64,000 nucleotides of DNA, taken from NCBI GenBank assembly GCA_027922465.2, contig BQMF02000018.1, forward strand, positions 248,001 to 312,000, in the 5' to 3' direction. Positions within the stretch are counted from its first letter, which is position 1, and each line of letters begins with the position of its first letter. Source of the DNA: Turritopsis dohrnii. Its lineage: Eukaryota; Cnidaria; Hydrozoa; Anthoathecata; Oceaniidae. This document shows, piece by piece, positions 13,111-24,384 of this stretch. The notes beneath the pieces were generated by a model. That model was not told where the DNA came from, searched no databases, and was given only the letters and a program-made list of their open reading frames with translations. Made by a program: the position numbers and the translations under genes.

Positions 13111-15412
13111 TTTTACCGAACTTAACTTCGAAAACATTAGGTCAAATCCACCATTCCCGTGTACGTACCCCGTGACGAAAAAATAAATAGTAGAATCGTA
13201 ACTCAAAAGTGTACCCATGTTGTAGAGCTCGAAAAGCTGATCAAAAAAGTGTATGGGATCGTTTCGCTACGACCAACCGTTGCGGAGATATCGCTGATCA
13301 AAGATTTCGATGACGTCATATCCGCAGTACCAAATAAAATTTAGGCCCAAATGATGCGTCACCCCATCACCCGTATCGCGGACCCTATAAAACGTCAGTT
13401 ATCCCTATTGGTTCTCGAGATATTTCCCCAAAAACGTCGCGTTCGATTGGGGATGCAATGCAATGATTCCCCGTGATCATAAAACATCTGACGTCAAATG
13501 CCACGTGCTATTATACTAATCGTGAATGTGTCTTGCGTGGTCGAACTGCCGCTATATGACCACGATTAAGAAGATTTTGACCATTAAGAGAACAAAAACA
13601 AAACACTCTCTAAGTTAAATGTGTTACACACTACGCGGATTAGTATAATAAGACTAGTATCTCGCGTAAAAGTTTTTTACGGCTATAATTTCGAAAAGGA
13701 TGTGTCGAAAATAGATGACCAAAAATTAAATCACAAAATCGCGACTGGAAAGTGTTCCCATGTTGTAGAGCTCGAAAAACTGATCAAAAAAATATATGGG
13801 ATCGTTTCGCTACGACCAACCTTTGCAGAGATATCGTCGATTAAAGATTTTGATGACGTCATATCCGCAGTACCAAATAAAATTTAGGCCCAAATGTTGC
13901 GTCACCCCGTCACCCGTGTCACCGACCCTAAAAAACGTCAGTTATCCATATTGGTTCTCGAGATATTTCCCCAAAAACGTCGCGTTCGATTGGGGATGCA
14001 ATGCAATGGTTCCCCCGTGATACGACAAAAATAACTGACGTCACACCGCGTGCTATTATACTAATCGTCAATTATCAATGGTCTAACGAAAAAATGACCA
14101 CGATTAAGAAGATTTTGACCGTAAATTTAGAAAAAACACAACACTCTCTAAAATAAAAGTGGTATGCACAACGCGGATTAGTATATATAGACTAGTATCT
14201 CGCGTAAAAGTTTTTTACGACTTTAATTTGGAAAAGAATCTGCAGAAATACGACGCGTTCCCGTGTGTGTACCCCATGACGAAAATTTTAAATACGGAAT
14301 TGGAAATGGAAAGTGTACCCATGCTGTAGAGCTTGAAAAACTGATCAAAAAAATGTATAGGATCGTTTCGCTACGATCAACTGTTGCAGAGATATCGTCG
14401 ATCAAAGATTTTAATGACGTCATATCCGCAGTACCAAATAAAATTTGGGCCCAAATGTTGCGTCACCCCGGCACCCGTATCGCTGACCCGAAAAAACGTC
14501 AGTTATCCCTATTGGTTCTCGAGATATTTCCCCAAAAACGTCGCGTTCGATTGGGGATGCATTGCAATGATTCCCCGTGATCATAAAAAAACTGACGTCA
14601 AATGATGCCACGTGCTATTATACTAATCGTGAATGTGTCTTGCGTGGTCGAACTGCCGCTATATGACCACGATTAAGAAGATTTTGACCATTAAAAAAAC
14701 AAAAACAAAACACTCTCTAAGTTAAATGTGTTACACACATTGCGAATTAGTATAAGTAGACTAGTATCTGGCGTAAACGTTTTTTACGACTTTAATTTCG
14801 AAAATAATCTGCAGAAATACGACGCGTTCCCGTATGCAAACCCCGTGACAAAAAATTAAACCACGGAATTGTAAGTGAAAAGTGAATCCATGTTGTAGAG
14901 CTCGAAAAACTAAGCAAAAAAGTGTATGGGATCGTTTCGCTACGATCAACCGTTGCAGAGATATCGTCCATCAAAGATTTTAATGACGTCATATCCGCAG
15001 TACCAAATAAAATTTAGTCCCAAATGATGCGTCATCCCATCACCCGTGTCACCAACCCCAAAAAACGTCAGTTATCCCTATTGGTTCTCGAGATATTTCC
15101 CCAAAAACGTCGCGTTCGATTGGGGTCGCAATGCAATGGTTCCTCCGTGATATGCTAAAATGAAACTGACGTCACGCCGCGTGCTATTATACTAATCGTC
15201 AATTGTCAATGGTCTAACGAAAAAATGACCACGATTAAGAAGATTTTGACCGTAAATTTAGAAAAAACACAACACTCACTAAGTTAAATGTGTTACACAC
15301 ATTGCGAATTAGTATAAGTAGATATATGATTTTAACGAAAAAGTTAAGAATATTCATCATGAAACGAAAAACACGGGAATTCTTATAAAAATGGCCTCGT
15401 TTCTATATATAA
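13095..15412 (+). repeat. Tandem repeat array II, four further ~540-570 bp units
   Basis: A CCCGGGTAAAAAC-type unit at about 13097 is followed by GACTAGTATCT(C/G)GCG units at about 13651, 14190 and 14759. Spacing is 538-569 bp. Cores alternate between two linker types, one carrying GTCGAACTGCCGCTATATGA and one carrying CAATTGTCAATGGTCTAACG or a close variant. A ~60-residue frame containing VELEKL and SAVPNKI stays open in several units (13159-13344, 13621-13887, 14263-14442) but is frameshifted in others. The block ends with the GATATATGATTTTAACG terminal block at 15325-15405. Confidence 0.8.
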
Positions 15413-15741
15413 TTTTGTCTACAAATCACATGATTACTTTTATATCAATTTTATTCCACAGAGTGATGATACAAAAAGCAATTAAAATCTTCAAAACGAG
15501 TTCATGCAAATTCCGGGAGGCAGATAAGTAATTTCGCTAGCACAGCGAAGTATTGGTATCGCCGTTATATGTATGTATCTCTGTGACATTTTGGACGATC
15601 TCACCAAGGTAAGTAATTAGCGGCATTTGGAAAAATTATGCTTCGTTTCCACGAAACTGTTTTTCCATACAGTGTGTTTCAAAATGTTGCAAATGGAAAT
15701 TTTAAAGTTTTTTTTTTAAATGAATATACCAAATTTCAAAA

Positions 15742-15917
15742 TAATTTTTACATCAATGTAAATGGAAAGCCATTTTCAAGCTCTTTCGGCTAGTATATTT
15801 TTGTGAAAAATGAAAAAGCCGCATTTTCCTTATTTTTTCAAAAACCACTTTTTCATTTTTCACATTAATATACTAGCCGAAAGAGTTTAAAAATGGCTTT
15901 CCATTGATGTAAAAATT
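15742..15917. repeat. Long perfect-like palindrome (foldback element)
   Basis: Two arms of about 70 bp are inverted copies: the left arm holds TGGAAAGCCATTTT and CTCTTTCGGCTAGTATAT, the right arm holds ATATACTAGCCGAAAGAG and AAAATGGCTTTCCA. A loop of about 30 bp separates them. Outermost ends are TAATTTTTACATCAATG and CATTGATGTAAAAATTA. It would form a strong hairpin and is probably a foldback or MITE-type element. The surrounding sequence between 15413 and 16426 contains no gene I can support. Confidence 0.8.
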
Positions 15918-16426
15918 AATATTATAAAAACTTGTAACTGATATTTTCATCATGGAATATAAGTATTCTCTGTTAATAATATCTTTTCCTTTTTTATCTA
16001 TGAGAGAGGGTGGTTTATCTAGAAGCAGACAAGAATGATTCCCTTTGATAGGTTTCAATAACTTTTTATTCAACAGAACTATTTAACACCAGTCTCAGTT
16101 GTTGTTGTTGACTTCTCGAATAGCATGAAAAGGTGGTTCAGAACGATGGGTCTTGCGATTGTTTTCAACCAACTTTTCGAACTAGAATCAAGATCCAATT
16201 CTGAATTAAACACTCAACTTTATTAAGTTTCACACTCAAATAAAAGTATACGTTTTTTGTAATCAAAAGTAGCAAAAGTAGTGAACAGTATGAGTTCGAA
16301 CTTGTGTCTGAGTTTTGAGTGTCAAAACTAACAGCTTTCCACACCAATGAACACGTTAAACTCACAGCAAGCTCACACACAGCATGATAACTATTTTTTT
16401 TAAGTAGGCATTAACTATCATGATTG
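15918..16426. other. Intergenic, upstream of the 16.4-kb gene
   Basis: No coding region recognised. It presumably contains the promoter and 5' untranslated region of the following gene. No clear TATA box could be fixed. Confidence 0.5.
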
Positions 16427-19041
16427 ATGGAGGATTGTGCATACAAAAACCCCATCGTGGCATATCTAGCTACGATGGTTTTGACTATTATAATTGGCAT
16501 GGCAGCATGTAACGTGGTAGATGGTAAACTTCCAATAGATAAAAAATTTCAAAGAAATTTGCTTTCAGAACACCAACCAACCACAAGCGAGGAAATGTTT
16601 TTTGACAAACCATTATGGATAGAGAAACGATCTGATCGACCTTTAATGTCGGTATGTATTTTTTATAAGCAACTTTAATTTCACCAAATTTGTTATTGTG
16701 ACAACATTTGGAAACTGTGTGCAGAAGTGTTGTGTTTTATGTTCAGGGCCTTAAGGACAAGTCTTCACCAATTAAGAAGAGTTATGTTTTGGCGCGCAGA
16801 CATGGTGACGACGACGATGATGATGACGACATTGATGACGAAGATGACGAAGGTTATGATGGAAGACATCGCAGATATCACGGTTTTGAAGACGAAGATG
16901 ACGAAGATGATCATGATTACCGAAATCCTCGAAAATATCATCATCCCTATGACGACGACGATCGCAGACATGCTTACTATCCGCAAAAAAATTTGATGAT
17001 AAATCTGCTGCGACAGTTTTTGAACACTAGAGAACAAACAGCATTTTTTGGTAATTACCAAAATCGTCCCATTTTACCACTAAGCCCTTCATTACTTTCT
17101 TCTGCTCCCTCACCATTTTTTCGTCATGTAAAAAGTGCTTTAGGGTTGAGTGGTGATGACAGACTAGCAGGAGCTAACAGATTTGTAGGAGGTGCACATC
17201 CATTTACATTTTCTGCACCAATAACCAGAGAAGATTATATGCAACGTGCATTAGAAAATATTCAAAACAGAAAACAGAAGTTGTTACTAGAATCATTCAA
17301 TACCAAGGATATCTTACATCAGAAAGATATGAGTGATGAAATGCAAAGAAAACTAAACGAACTTCGTACTTCCCCCATTAGCAGCAGTTCGCAAGGTTAC
17401 GTGCAGCTAGCACCGAATATGTTGTATCCTTCAGGTAATGCAATTCAAAATGAAGCTATTCAAAATAGAATTGGACATAAAAACATGCTCGAAGGATTTC
17501 CAGGAAGTGATGGATCCTTGCTTGGATTTCCATCTGGATATAATACGGACAATCTAAATTCAGATTGGTATTCCAATTCAATTCCTGTTGCAGCTTCTCC
17601 ACTCAGTACTCCTTACCAAAATCTTGCTACTTCTAACTATGAAAATAATGCTGGAAAACTTGCACCAAACTCACCATTCAGCACTCCATATCAAAATCTT
17701 GCTACTTCTAATTATGAAAATAATGCTGGAAAACTTGCACCAAACTCACCATTCAGCACTCCATATCAAAATCTTGCTACTTCTAATTATGAAAATAATG
17801 CTGGAAAACTTGCACCAAACTCACCATTCAGCACTCCATATCAAAACTTTGCTGGTTCTAATTATGAGAACAATGTTGGACAACTTCCACCAATTTCACC
17901 ATTCAGCACTCCACACCAAAACCTCCCGATCACAAATTACGAAAACAGAGCGGAAACGCTTGCGCAATTATCAGCTGACACCGCAAAGGCATTGTATGGT
18001 ATTTTTTATAACAAAGACAAAAGTATTTATAATCAGCTCAATATGCAACAAGCACAGAACGATGTTTTAACAAACAGTGCATTGCCTGGCCAAGAAGATT
18101 CTTTTCGAAGACACAAAGAAATTAAAAAAGATAATAAAACAGATGTTTCACATGCCAAACTTGAAGATATTTTACAACAACTATCACAACACAACGATAC
18201 AGAAGGAAAAACAATCCGAAATGATTCATCTAAAATTTTCAGTTTGAATAGTTCTTTCCACGGAGCAATACATCAGATAGATAATATCATGAATCAATTA
18301 ATGCACATTGATCACAAAACAACGGCTGAAACCGAAGGTCAAAACATGTATCTCAATGTAACTGCTAACGCCGAGAATTTACTTAAAACACTGGAAAACA
18401 TTGATAATTCACCACTACATAAAGCTAACTGTAAAGTTAACTCATCTTTGGTCAGCGGAGGTGATCGATCAGGAGAAAAATTGAATGGTAAAATGATCAA
18501 CCTTAAGAAAGGCAAAACAGGAAAAAAAGCGAAAAAAGCGAAATGGAAACCGTTACAAAAACATAGCACCAAGTTGGGAAAGGAGAAATCTCATATAAAT
18601 CGATCTCATAAGTCCGAAAAAGCGACAATTCAAAATAAATATCAATTTTCCAGACAATTCGAACAGAAACAGAATAAAACCATTTCCAAATTCGCAAACG
18701 CATCAGTAAAAACAACTGTTGAAGATCCGGTCGGAACAACTTTCTCGCGATTGAGTAAACAGTCAAAAGCAAAAGCAAAGAAAGCGTACAAACTCAAAAA
18801 GATGATTAAGAAAAACTATCAGGCATACCAGCAACTAGTTAATGAATTTCGTCAAGAAAGTAGATCTGTTGGGAAGGTGGATGAACACATAGAACTTTCG
18901 ACAAATAGCATTGACAAAGATAATAAAAGTGTGTTGTCTGATAATAACACAAGTGCTCCACGTATCGATGCAATAAGTTCCGAAATTCCTGGCAAGGTTA
19001 CTAGCAATGAAAAAACTTGGATATTAAAGGTTGATAAATAG
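16427..19041 (+). CDS. Secreted or membrane-anchored Asp-rich repeat protein, two exons (family member 2)
   Basis: Exons are 16427-16651 and 16747-19041 with a 95-nt phase-0 intron (donor GTATGT, acceptor GTTCAG), giving 839 residues. Residues 11-31 are a hydrophobic segment acting as signal peptide or signal anchor. Exon 1 has a Lys-Arg site. Exon 2 begins with GLKDKSS and then Asp-rich runs around residues 95-135. The motif SQGYVQLAP lies near residue 289. A 25-residue tandem repeat (about five copies) spans roughly residues 360-480. A Lys-rich region (for example KKGKTGKKAKKAKWK) occupies the last third, and several Asn-X-Ser/Thr sequons are present. The motif and exon plan match the genes at 32.7 and 35.5 kb. 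I do not recognise a described family. An extracellular matrix role is inferred from composition only. The start is the ATG before the hydrophobic stretch; the next upstream ATG is in another frame. Confidence 0.8.
17596..17960 (+). repeat. 75-bp in-frame tandem repeat, about five copies
   Basis: The coding sequence repeats a 25-residue unit built around STPYQNLATSNYENN and AGKLAPNSPF. The second and third copies are nearly identical in DNA, and the last two have diverged. Because the period is a multiple of three, a shadow frame also stays open (17588-18070), which is not taken as a gene. Confidence 0.95.
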
Positions 19042-19157
19042 AGACTGATAATCAGAGATTATTGGTGAATTGAAATGTAAAGCTCAAGAACGAAGTAGAA
19101 GTACGAAGCTTCATATTTACAAATACTTTATTAGAGCATATTTTCTATTTATTAAAT

Positions 19158-19546
19158 CTGTCGGACGGATTTTTGATACTTTGAGTGCAAACAAAAAATG
19201 ATTAGTTAGGAATGTTTTTGTGTAGTTTTGTTTCATGTAACAGGTACCCTGGATACTTCCCAAAAATATACTTGAGATGAGGAGATACTTAGTTTCCAGT
19301 GAATTATACCAATTAATATTGGTCTGTCGGACGGATTCGATAAATCAGTCGTTTTCATTTTTTTACACTCGGAATTAGTTTTTATCGAACGAAATAACTT
19401 TTGATTGGAAAGTGGGATTTATTTCTATAATATAACGTCTAGTGAAATGAAACTGTATAGAAAATTTATAAATATGAAGTTATTTTTAAAAATAATATAA
19501 TGTTTAGACTGCCTGGAAAACCTGTCGGACGGATCTGTCGGACGGA
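19158..19546. repeat. Cluster of four CTGTCGGACGGA motifs, forward orientation
   Basis: The 12-13 bp motif CTGTCGGACGGA(T) occurs at 19158, 19324, 19522 and 19535, the last two directly adjacent. Inverted copies occur at 21902 and 22079, and more copies at 28945, 29124, 29296 (forward) and 29463 (inverted). Spacings of 160-200 bp recall subterminal transposase-binding sites of DNA transposons. Left flank ATTAAAT at 19151 and right flank TTTAAAAT at 29475 both contain TTAA, so a single outer element of about 10.3 kb is possible. Confidence 0.6.
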
Positions 19547-20836
19547 CGTTTTTAACGAACAAATTTAAACGTAAACAGATGAGTTTGAAAATGCTCATAG
19601 CTAGAGAACAGACTAAAACGAAAGAGGTTGCACAGTTGTATACGGGATACTTCCACTACTTTCAACAAGATTCGCAAAAATGCGACTATATATTTCCCCA
19701 AAGTTGCAAAACTTTTATCAATTATTGTGTGTACATAGAAGACCATAAGAAAAGTGGTATAACTACCATCAACGCAAATAAAAATGCTGTCCATACTAAT
19801 CAGGGTAGAATTCAATTTAATACCACAAAGGAAGTTATTTCGAACTTATTATGAAATGAAGATATTCATGGTCATGTGACATGGTTTCTCTTATAATTTT
19901 TGCTGAGGAGTTAAAAAAGTTATGAGTTATGAGAAGTTATTATGGACAAAGCTAAAAATTGGAAGACCTAAATGCAACTAATATTTCCCCTTAAACAACT
20001 GAATATCAACAACTGCATCAATATGTATATATAAGGTAAATTCATCATAATAAACGTATGATCTTCATTGCTGCAGAAGCTTGACATCCTTTTACACAGT
20101 AATATCATGGCAAACAATGTAATTCGACAGAACACAGCTTTTCGAAACTCGTATTAAACTATTTTACAACATCATACAATGAAATTTGTTTACAAGTTTA
20201 CAAAAGAAGAAAAGAAAATTGTCAAACCTAATTTTAATACTACAGTCTAAGTATTAAAAATACTTTGGGGTAGACAGCAAATAACTATCAAAAACAATCA
20301 AAATTTGTACTGTGTAGCATTTCAAATTAGGACAAGAGTTATTTTCCAAAAAGAGATGGTCTTAAAAGTGACAATTTATAAAATTAAATTCAAGTATTCA
20401 GAATAAACATCTCAGTCACAAAAATATGTGGACACTCATTATTTACTATGTGATAAAAATGACTTTCGTAAATCTCAAATGAAAAAAACAAACAGATTTT
20501 GGTAGTGAAAATACACATCCATAACCAAATCACTACGAAGCTAAAAAAAGAAATTTGAGTTCTGGTTTGATTTAATTTACAGATTCTTATGTTGGATTGT
20601 GTTTTGATTTATGTTTGTTGTTTGTGTAAGGAAAGTTGACAGTATAAATATTATATATATACTTTTTACAAAATAAAATATCATAATACAGTATCAAAAC
20701 AGTATGCGTGATCATGGAATTAATCCATAGTATCCAGCCTATCCAGGCCAGGGAAGCACATTCAACCAGGTTCTTTCAAGTTATTATCTGTCTCAATCCT
20801 GTGTATAAAAATATTGTACGTAATTTGTTTTCCGCC
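19547..20836. other. Transposon-internal AT-rich sequence, no supported gene
   Basis: A 91-codon frame at 19579-19854 opens just after the motif cluster, but I see no homology or splice context. The rest is AT-rich with short frames only. Confidence 0.4.
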
Positions 20837-21175
20837 GTGGATATTCGTCCGCACTTTTATAAAGTGTGGACAAATAATTTTGAAGTTATTCGTCCGCACC
20901 TTTAGTGAGTGCCATAAAATCCGTTAGAAGATAATTTAAATATATTTTAAGTGCTTAAAGTGGTATAGCTTGTGAATAAGATTGCACTATGGTGAAAGAG
21001 ATTGCGACAGGGGTTCAGTTTTTTACAATTGCGGAATTAGAATAATCTGTTAAAAGTTACGAAAAAACGTCTAACACATTGTATGCCGTAAAATTAGTGC
21101 AGACGAATAACTTCAAAATTATTCGTCCACACTTTTATTATATAAATAATAATAAAAGTGCGGACGAATATCCAC
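20837..21175. mobile_element. 339-bp inverted-repeat element (ATTCGTCCGCAC ends)
   Basis: The left arm starts GTGGATATTCGTCCGCACTT and the right arm ends with its inverse, AAGTGCGGACGAATATCCAC. A second inverted block lies inside each arm (GAAGTTATTCGTCCGCAC on the left, GTGCAGACGAATAACTTC on the right). It has no coding capacity, so it is a foldback MITE inserted in or forming part of the larger complex. Confidence 0.75.
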
Positions 21176-21901
21176 TTCGTTTGTTTTCTGGGGAACATCT
21201 TATTGCATATACGACATCACGTTTTTACTTGCTGTTTTTGTAATGTACTCTTTGAATTAACATAATCGGTTGAACTACTTGTTCTCCACGTATAAAAGGT
21301 TCCCCTTGTGGTGGCTGTACATCATGTGCGTGCTGTGTCAGTTCAGTTTGGCTATACATTCTGTATATATACATTATCCTGTCAAATCAGGATGTAAAAT
21401 AAAAATAAATCTTCAGCCTGTATTGATAATGAATTTTCGTCTTTGCACTGAAATCACAGCTTCAATGTTTTGCTGTTCCAAACATTTAACTACCAACCAA
21501 TCATCCATAGCATTATTGTTATCAACAAAAAACAAAACAATTTTTTTCTGTATTTTACACGTTCATTAATAAGTTTTTACAAAACCTTTCATAACAACAC
21601 TGAACTAGAACGATTATTTCCATCATTTAACAACCTTTTATCTTTGAATCATTTTAAAAGCTGGCAGGAAAAGCAAAGTCTTCTACTGACAATCTGCACT
21701 TGACTGAAAAAAAATGGCGCACTACTTCACTGTAGACTAGCCTCTATTCTTATCTACTTTGGCGGCTAGGTTAAAATTCAATACTGAACCGCGGCTATAA
21801 AAGTGAACGAAAAGAAGGAGGAGAAGAAGGAAATGCCGGTTTTAACATATATTTCGCCCTACGGGGAAATATATAAAAATATTTAAAAATAGGGTAAAGC
21901 G
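21176..21901. other. Non-coding spacer with purine-rich tract
   Basis: Short open frames only (for example 21270-21569), with no recognisable domain. A purine-rich stretch (GAAGGAGGAGAAGAAGG) lies near 21812. Nothing else is recognised. Confidence 0.4.
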
Positions 21902-22090
21902 TCCGTCCGACTGATTTACTACTCAAATTAGGATTATTGCTACATTCAGTAAAAAGCTGTTTTATTAAAAAATATTACTAGAAAAGAAAATGGCACATTA
22001 ACCTGAAAATACATAAATTAAACGGAACAAAATATGTGCATAAAAGTCATATTTCTAGGAACATCAAAATTCGTTTCGTCCGTCCGACAG
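21902..22090. repeat. Two inverted TCCGTCCGAC(AG) motifs
   Basis: Inverse copies of the CTGTCGGACGGA motif at 21902-21911 and 22079-22090. They lie immediately beyond the 3' end of the minus-strand transposase-like gene (stop at 22118), as expected for a transposon end. Confidence 0.6.
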
Positions 22091-22117
22091 TTTTATGGTC
22101 TAGTATTGAAAACAGGT

Positions 22118-22461
22118 TTAGTGAAACCACTGAACACAAATGGGACATTTTAACCAATCCCCAGCTTCTTCTTCGCCTAAATATTGTTCATTACAATATG
22201 CGCACGTAGATCTAAACATGGCTAGAGTGTCGAACTCCCTCTCAACGTGGCCACACGTTTTGTTCAGCCGAGAATATATCTGGTTAAAGCACGGTTCTTT
22301 CGCGTTAGAAAGAAAATAGAATGCAAAAGTAGTGGCACCATCAGAAGCAATTGTTCTTGAGAACTTATGGATCTTTAATGTAGCCGGGATCTACGGAGCT
22401 TTTTTTATGTCATCTGGCTCAGGAAGGACGTCTTCTTCCTTTTGAAACAATGTAGTAATAG
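22118..22461 (-). pseudogene. Transposase-like gene, C-terminal zinc-finger fragment
   Basis: On the minus strand this continues the gene fragment at 23458-24176 after removal of an inserted 1.0-kb element. It encodes an acidic linker, an in-frame TAG near 22380, and then about 85 open codons ending in a Cys/His cluster: CAYCNEQY, then DWLKCPICVQWFH, then stop. The spacing CxxC...CxxC...H suggests a PHD- or RING-like zinc-binding tail. The nonsense codon and the insertion make it a pseudogene. The family is not one I can name. The last residue precedes the TCCGTCCGACAG motif by less than 30 bp. Confidence 0.6.
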
Positions 22462-23472
22462 CCGGTGTAGCGGATTATTTTAACTCCCTGGGAAAAATGA
22501 CTCCCCCAGTTAAAATAAACTAGGAAATAATGACTCCCCTAGAGTAGAAACTTCCTAGTAAATAATGACTCCCTTAGTAAATAATGACTCCCCATTATTT
22601 CGGATTGAAAAATGTCAGGGAGTCAAAATAAACTAGTTAATCATGACCCCCCACCCATCAATAGAAGTCATTGCAGTGCATATCTTTTACTTTTCGAATA
22701 TTTTGATTTGGGACTCGCGTGTTTTAGAACTGAAAGACATCATTGTGCACAGTTTGAAAATGTCTGAACGACATGCTTTCGATGTTCAACCTGCAAATCC
22801 TTTATGGAGGTTTAAATATGGCAGCTAAAAATGGACCCTGATCCCAAGTATTTCATGTCAAAAGGAGTAGGTGCAAAAAAATCTGAGCAAAAAGAAAAAA
22901 AAAATAAGAAATGAATGAGTCCAATTTTTCAACTTGCAAAGGAAAATGCCGAAATCTGGCCAGGAAGATGTCAAACCCAACTATAAACCCTGAGAAAATT
23001 TAATGGCAAAATAAGTATCATATACCTTATGATATAGTCGAACGTGCTAACCGCACTGCGCTTAACTTCAGTGTTTTCCAACTAACTCGAAGGCGCAATT
23101 GCAGTTGTTCAAATATACGAAAGTTCAGTCAAACACAGACATTATCAGACTCTAGCTCAACTGAAGTTGATAATAAGGTATTCGGTGAAGGAATGAGTAG
23201 ACAAAATTTTAATTTTTAAAGTCTCGAGGTCCAAGGAATGGCCATATGAATTTTAAAAGTTTTTAAGCAAGATTTAAGAAGGGAGTCATTTTAAACCAGG
23301 GGAGTCAGGATTTTCTAGGAAATGTTAACTCTAGGGAGTCATAATTTACTAGTTTATATTAACTGGGGAGTCATAATTCACTAGTTTATTTTGATGGGGG
23401 AGTCACTATAAACTAGTTTATTATGACTGGGGAGTCATTATTTAGGGGAGTTAAAATTTACTGTGACACCGG
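22462..23472. mobile_element. 1.0-kb non-autonomous element with GACTCCC subterminal repeats
   Basis: The ends are inverted copies (CCGGTGTAGCGG...ATTTTAACTCCC on the left, and the inverse of CCGGTGTCACAG...ATTTTAACTCCC on the right). The box GACTCCC(C) or its inverse GGGAGTCA occurs about five times within 180 bp of each end, in mirror orientation, often next to AAACTAG(T) or TTTACTAG. The interior shows no transposase. It interrupts the transposase-like reading frame, so it inserted after that gene arrived. Confidence 0.75.
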
Positions 23473-24176
23473 AACAAATCGGTTAGCTGCATTAAAAAAT
23501 TGTTCCGCTGAATTTATGGTAACCTTACCGGACTTAACCTGTCTGTACACAACATTTTTTAGTGTGCCACCTATCCCATCCATGGGCCCTTTGTCATGGT
23601 GGGCCTCGTTATAATGCCATTCCAACTTTAAGTCAAAGCGAAAGCCAGCTAACAATTTAAATACAAAACGCGATCTAAATTGCGCTGCACAACCATCGCT
23701 CCATACAATAACCTTTGACAAAAGTATATATTTTTTGACTTCCGTTATAACAAAGTCAATGCAGGTAAGTGCCGCTGCTCGTGAGTGGCCATTACTTTCG
23801 CTAACATCGCAAACTGGAAGCTTGACAAATTCTTTCTTCTCATCAACATAATAAACACAAGCCGTAAACAGGCTAAATGATGCCTGGCCAAAATACGCGC
23901 TTTGTATTTCTTTTTGCTGTTTATATTTGTAGCTTTCGATATAGTCTACGTGTAACAGTGCTTCTCCTAGTTTCAGATCGGCTTTTTGGTTATTGAAAGA
24001 CTTAACTTGCACCCGCTTTCGGTAAATATGTGCTTTCAGATCGATGACAGTTTGGTACCACTGCTCGTAGAACTTACCCCTGTCCAACGATTTGGCAATT
24101 TTCTTTATTTTTTTTGTCTTTGCGTGCCCATGTCGAGAATGTAATCGTGTCAGCTTCTTCATCACTGCCAACCTTG
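23458..24176 (-). pseudogene. Uncharacterised transposase-like protein, central catalytic-like domain
   Basis: A 237-codon minus-strand frame contains motifs in an order that fits an RNase H-like/DDE nuclease: LLHVDYIESY (first acidic residue after a hydrophobic strand), KVIVWSDGCAAQFRSR (second Asp) and WHYNEAHHDKGPMDGIGG (third acidic cluster). Similar proteins are, to my knowledge, multicopy and unannotated in cnidarian and other invertebrate genomes. I infer a transposase but cannot assign a superfamily. The fragment is truncated by a 1.0-kb insertion at its 3' side and by a 3.9-kb insertion upstream. At the junction (24100-24180) the upstream acidic segment is in another frame, indicating a frameshift in an A-rich run. 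Neighbouring fragments at 28046-28248 and 28653-28885 supply the N-terminal part. Confidence 0.7.
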
Positions 24177-24384
24177 TACCCAGGGTTTCTTGCCTTTTCG
24201 ATATACGGACAGCGGCGAAGAAGGCCCTGGCGAACGCCGATTAAAATTTCCCAGATTTCTGGAAATTTTTAAATTCACGACGGCCCGAGTATAACAACCC
24301 GATTCTTTTAGATCAGATTTGTGTATTACAGTCGTGTCAATAATTATTACAAGGGTTTTCCTTAAAACCACAGCAAGTACAATG

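Noticed and set aside
9048..15000. Numerous 60-105 codon frames across the repeat arrays
   Set aside because: All are copies of the same repeat units; several are frameshifted and none has a domain or splice support.
17588..18070. 160-codon open frame overlapping the secreted repeat protein
   Set aside because: It is open only because the 75-bp repeat keeps every frame in register; the main frame has the signal peptide and family motif.
19579..19854. 91-codon frame after the motif cluster
   Set aside because: No recognisable domain, no splice sites, and it sits in transposon DNA.
22643..22828. 61-codon frame inside the 1.0-kb element
   Set aside because: No features; the element appears non-autonomous.
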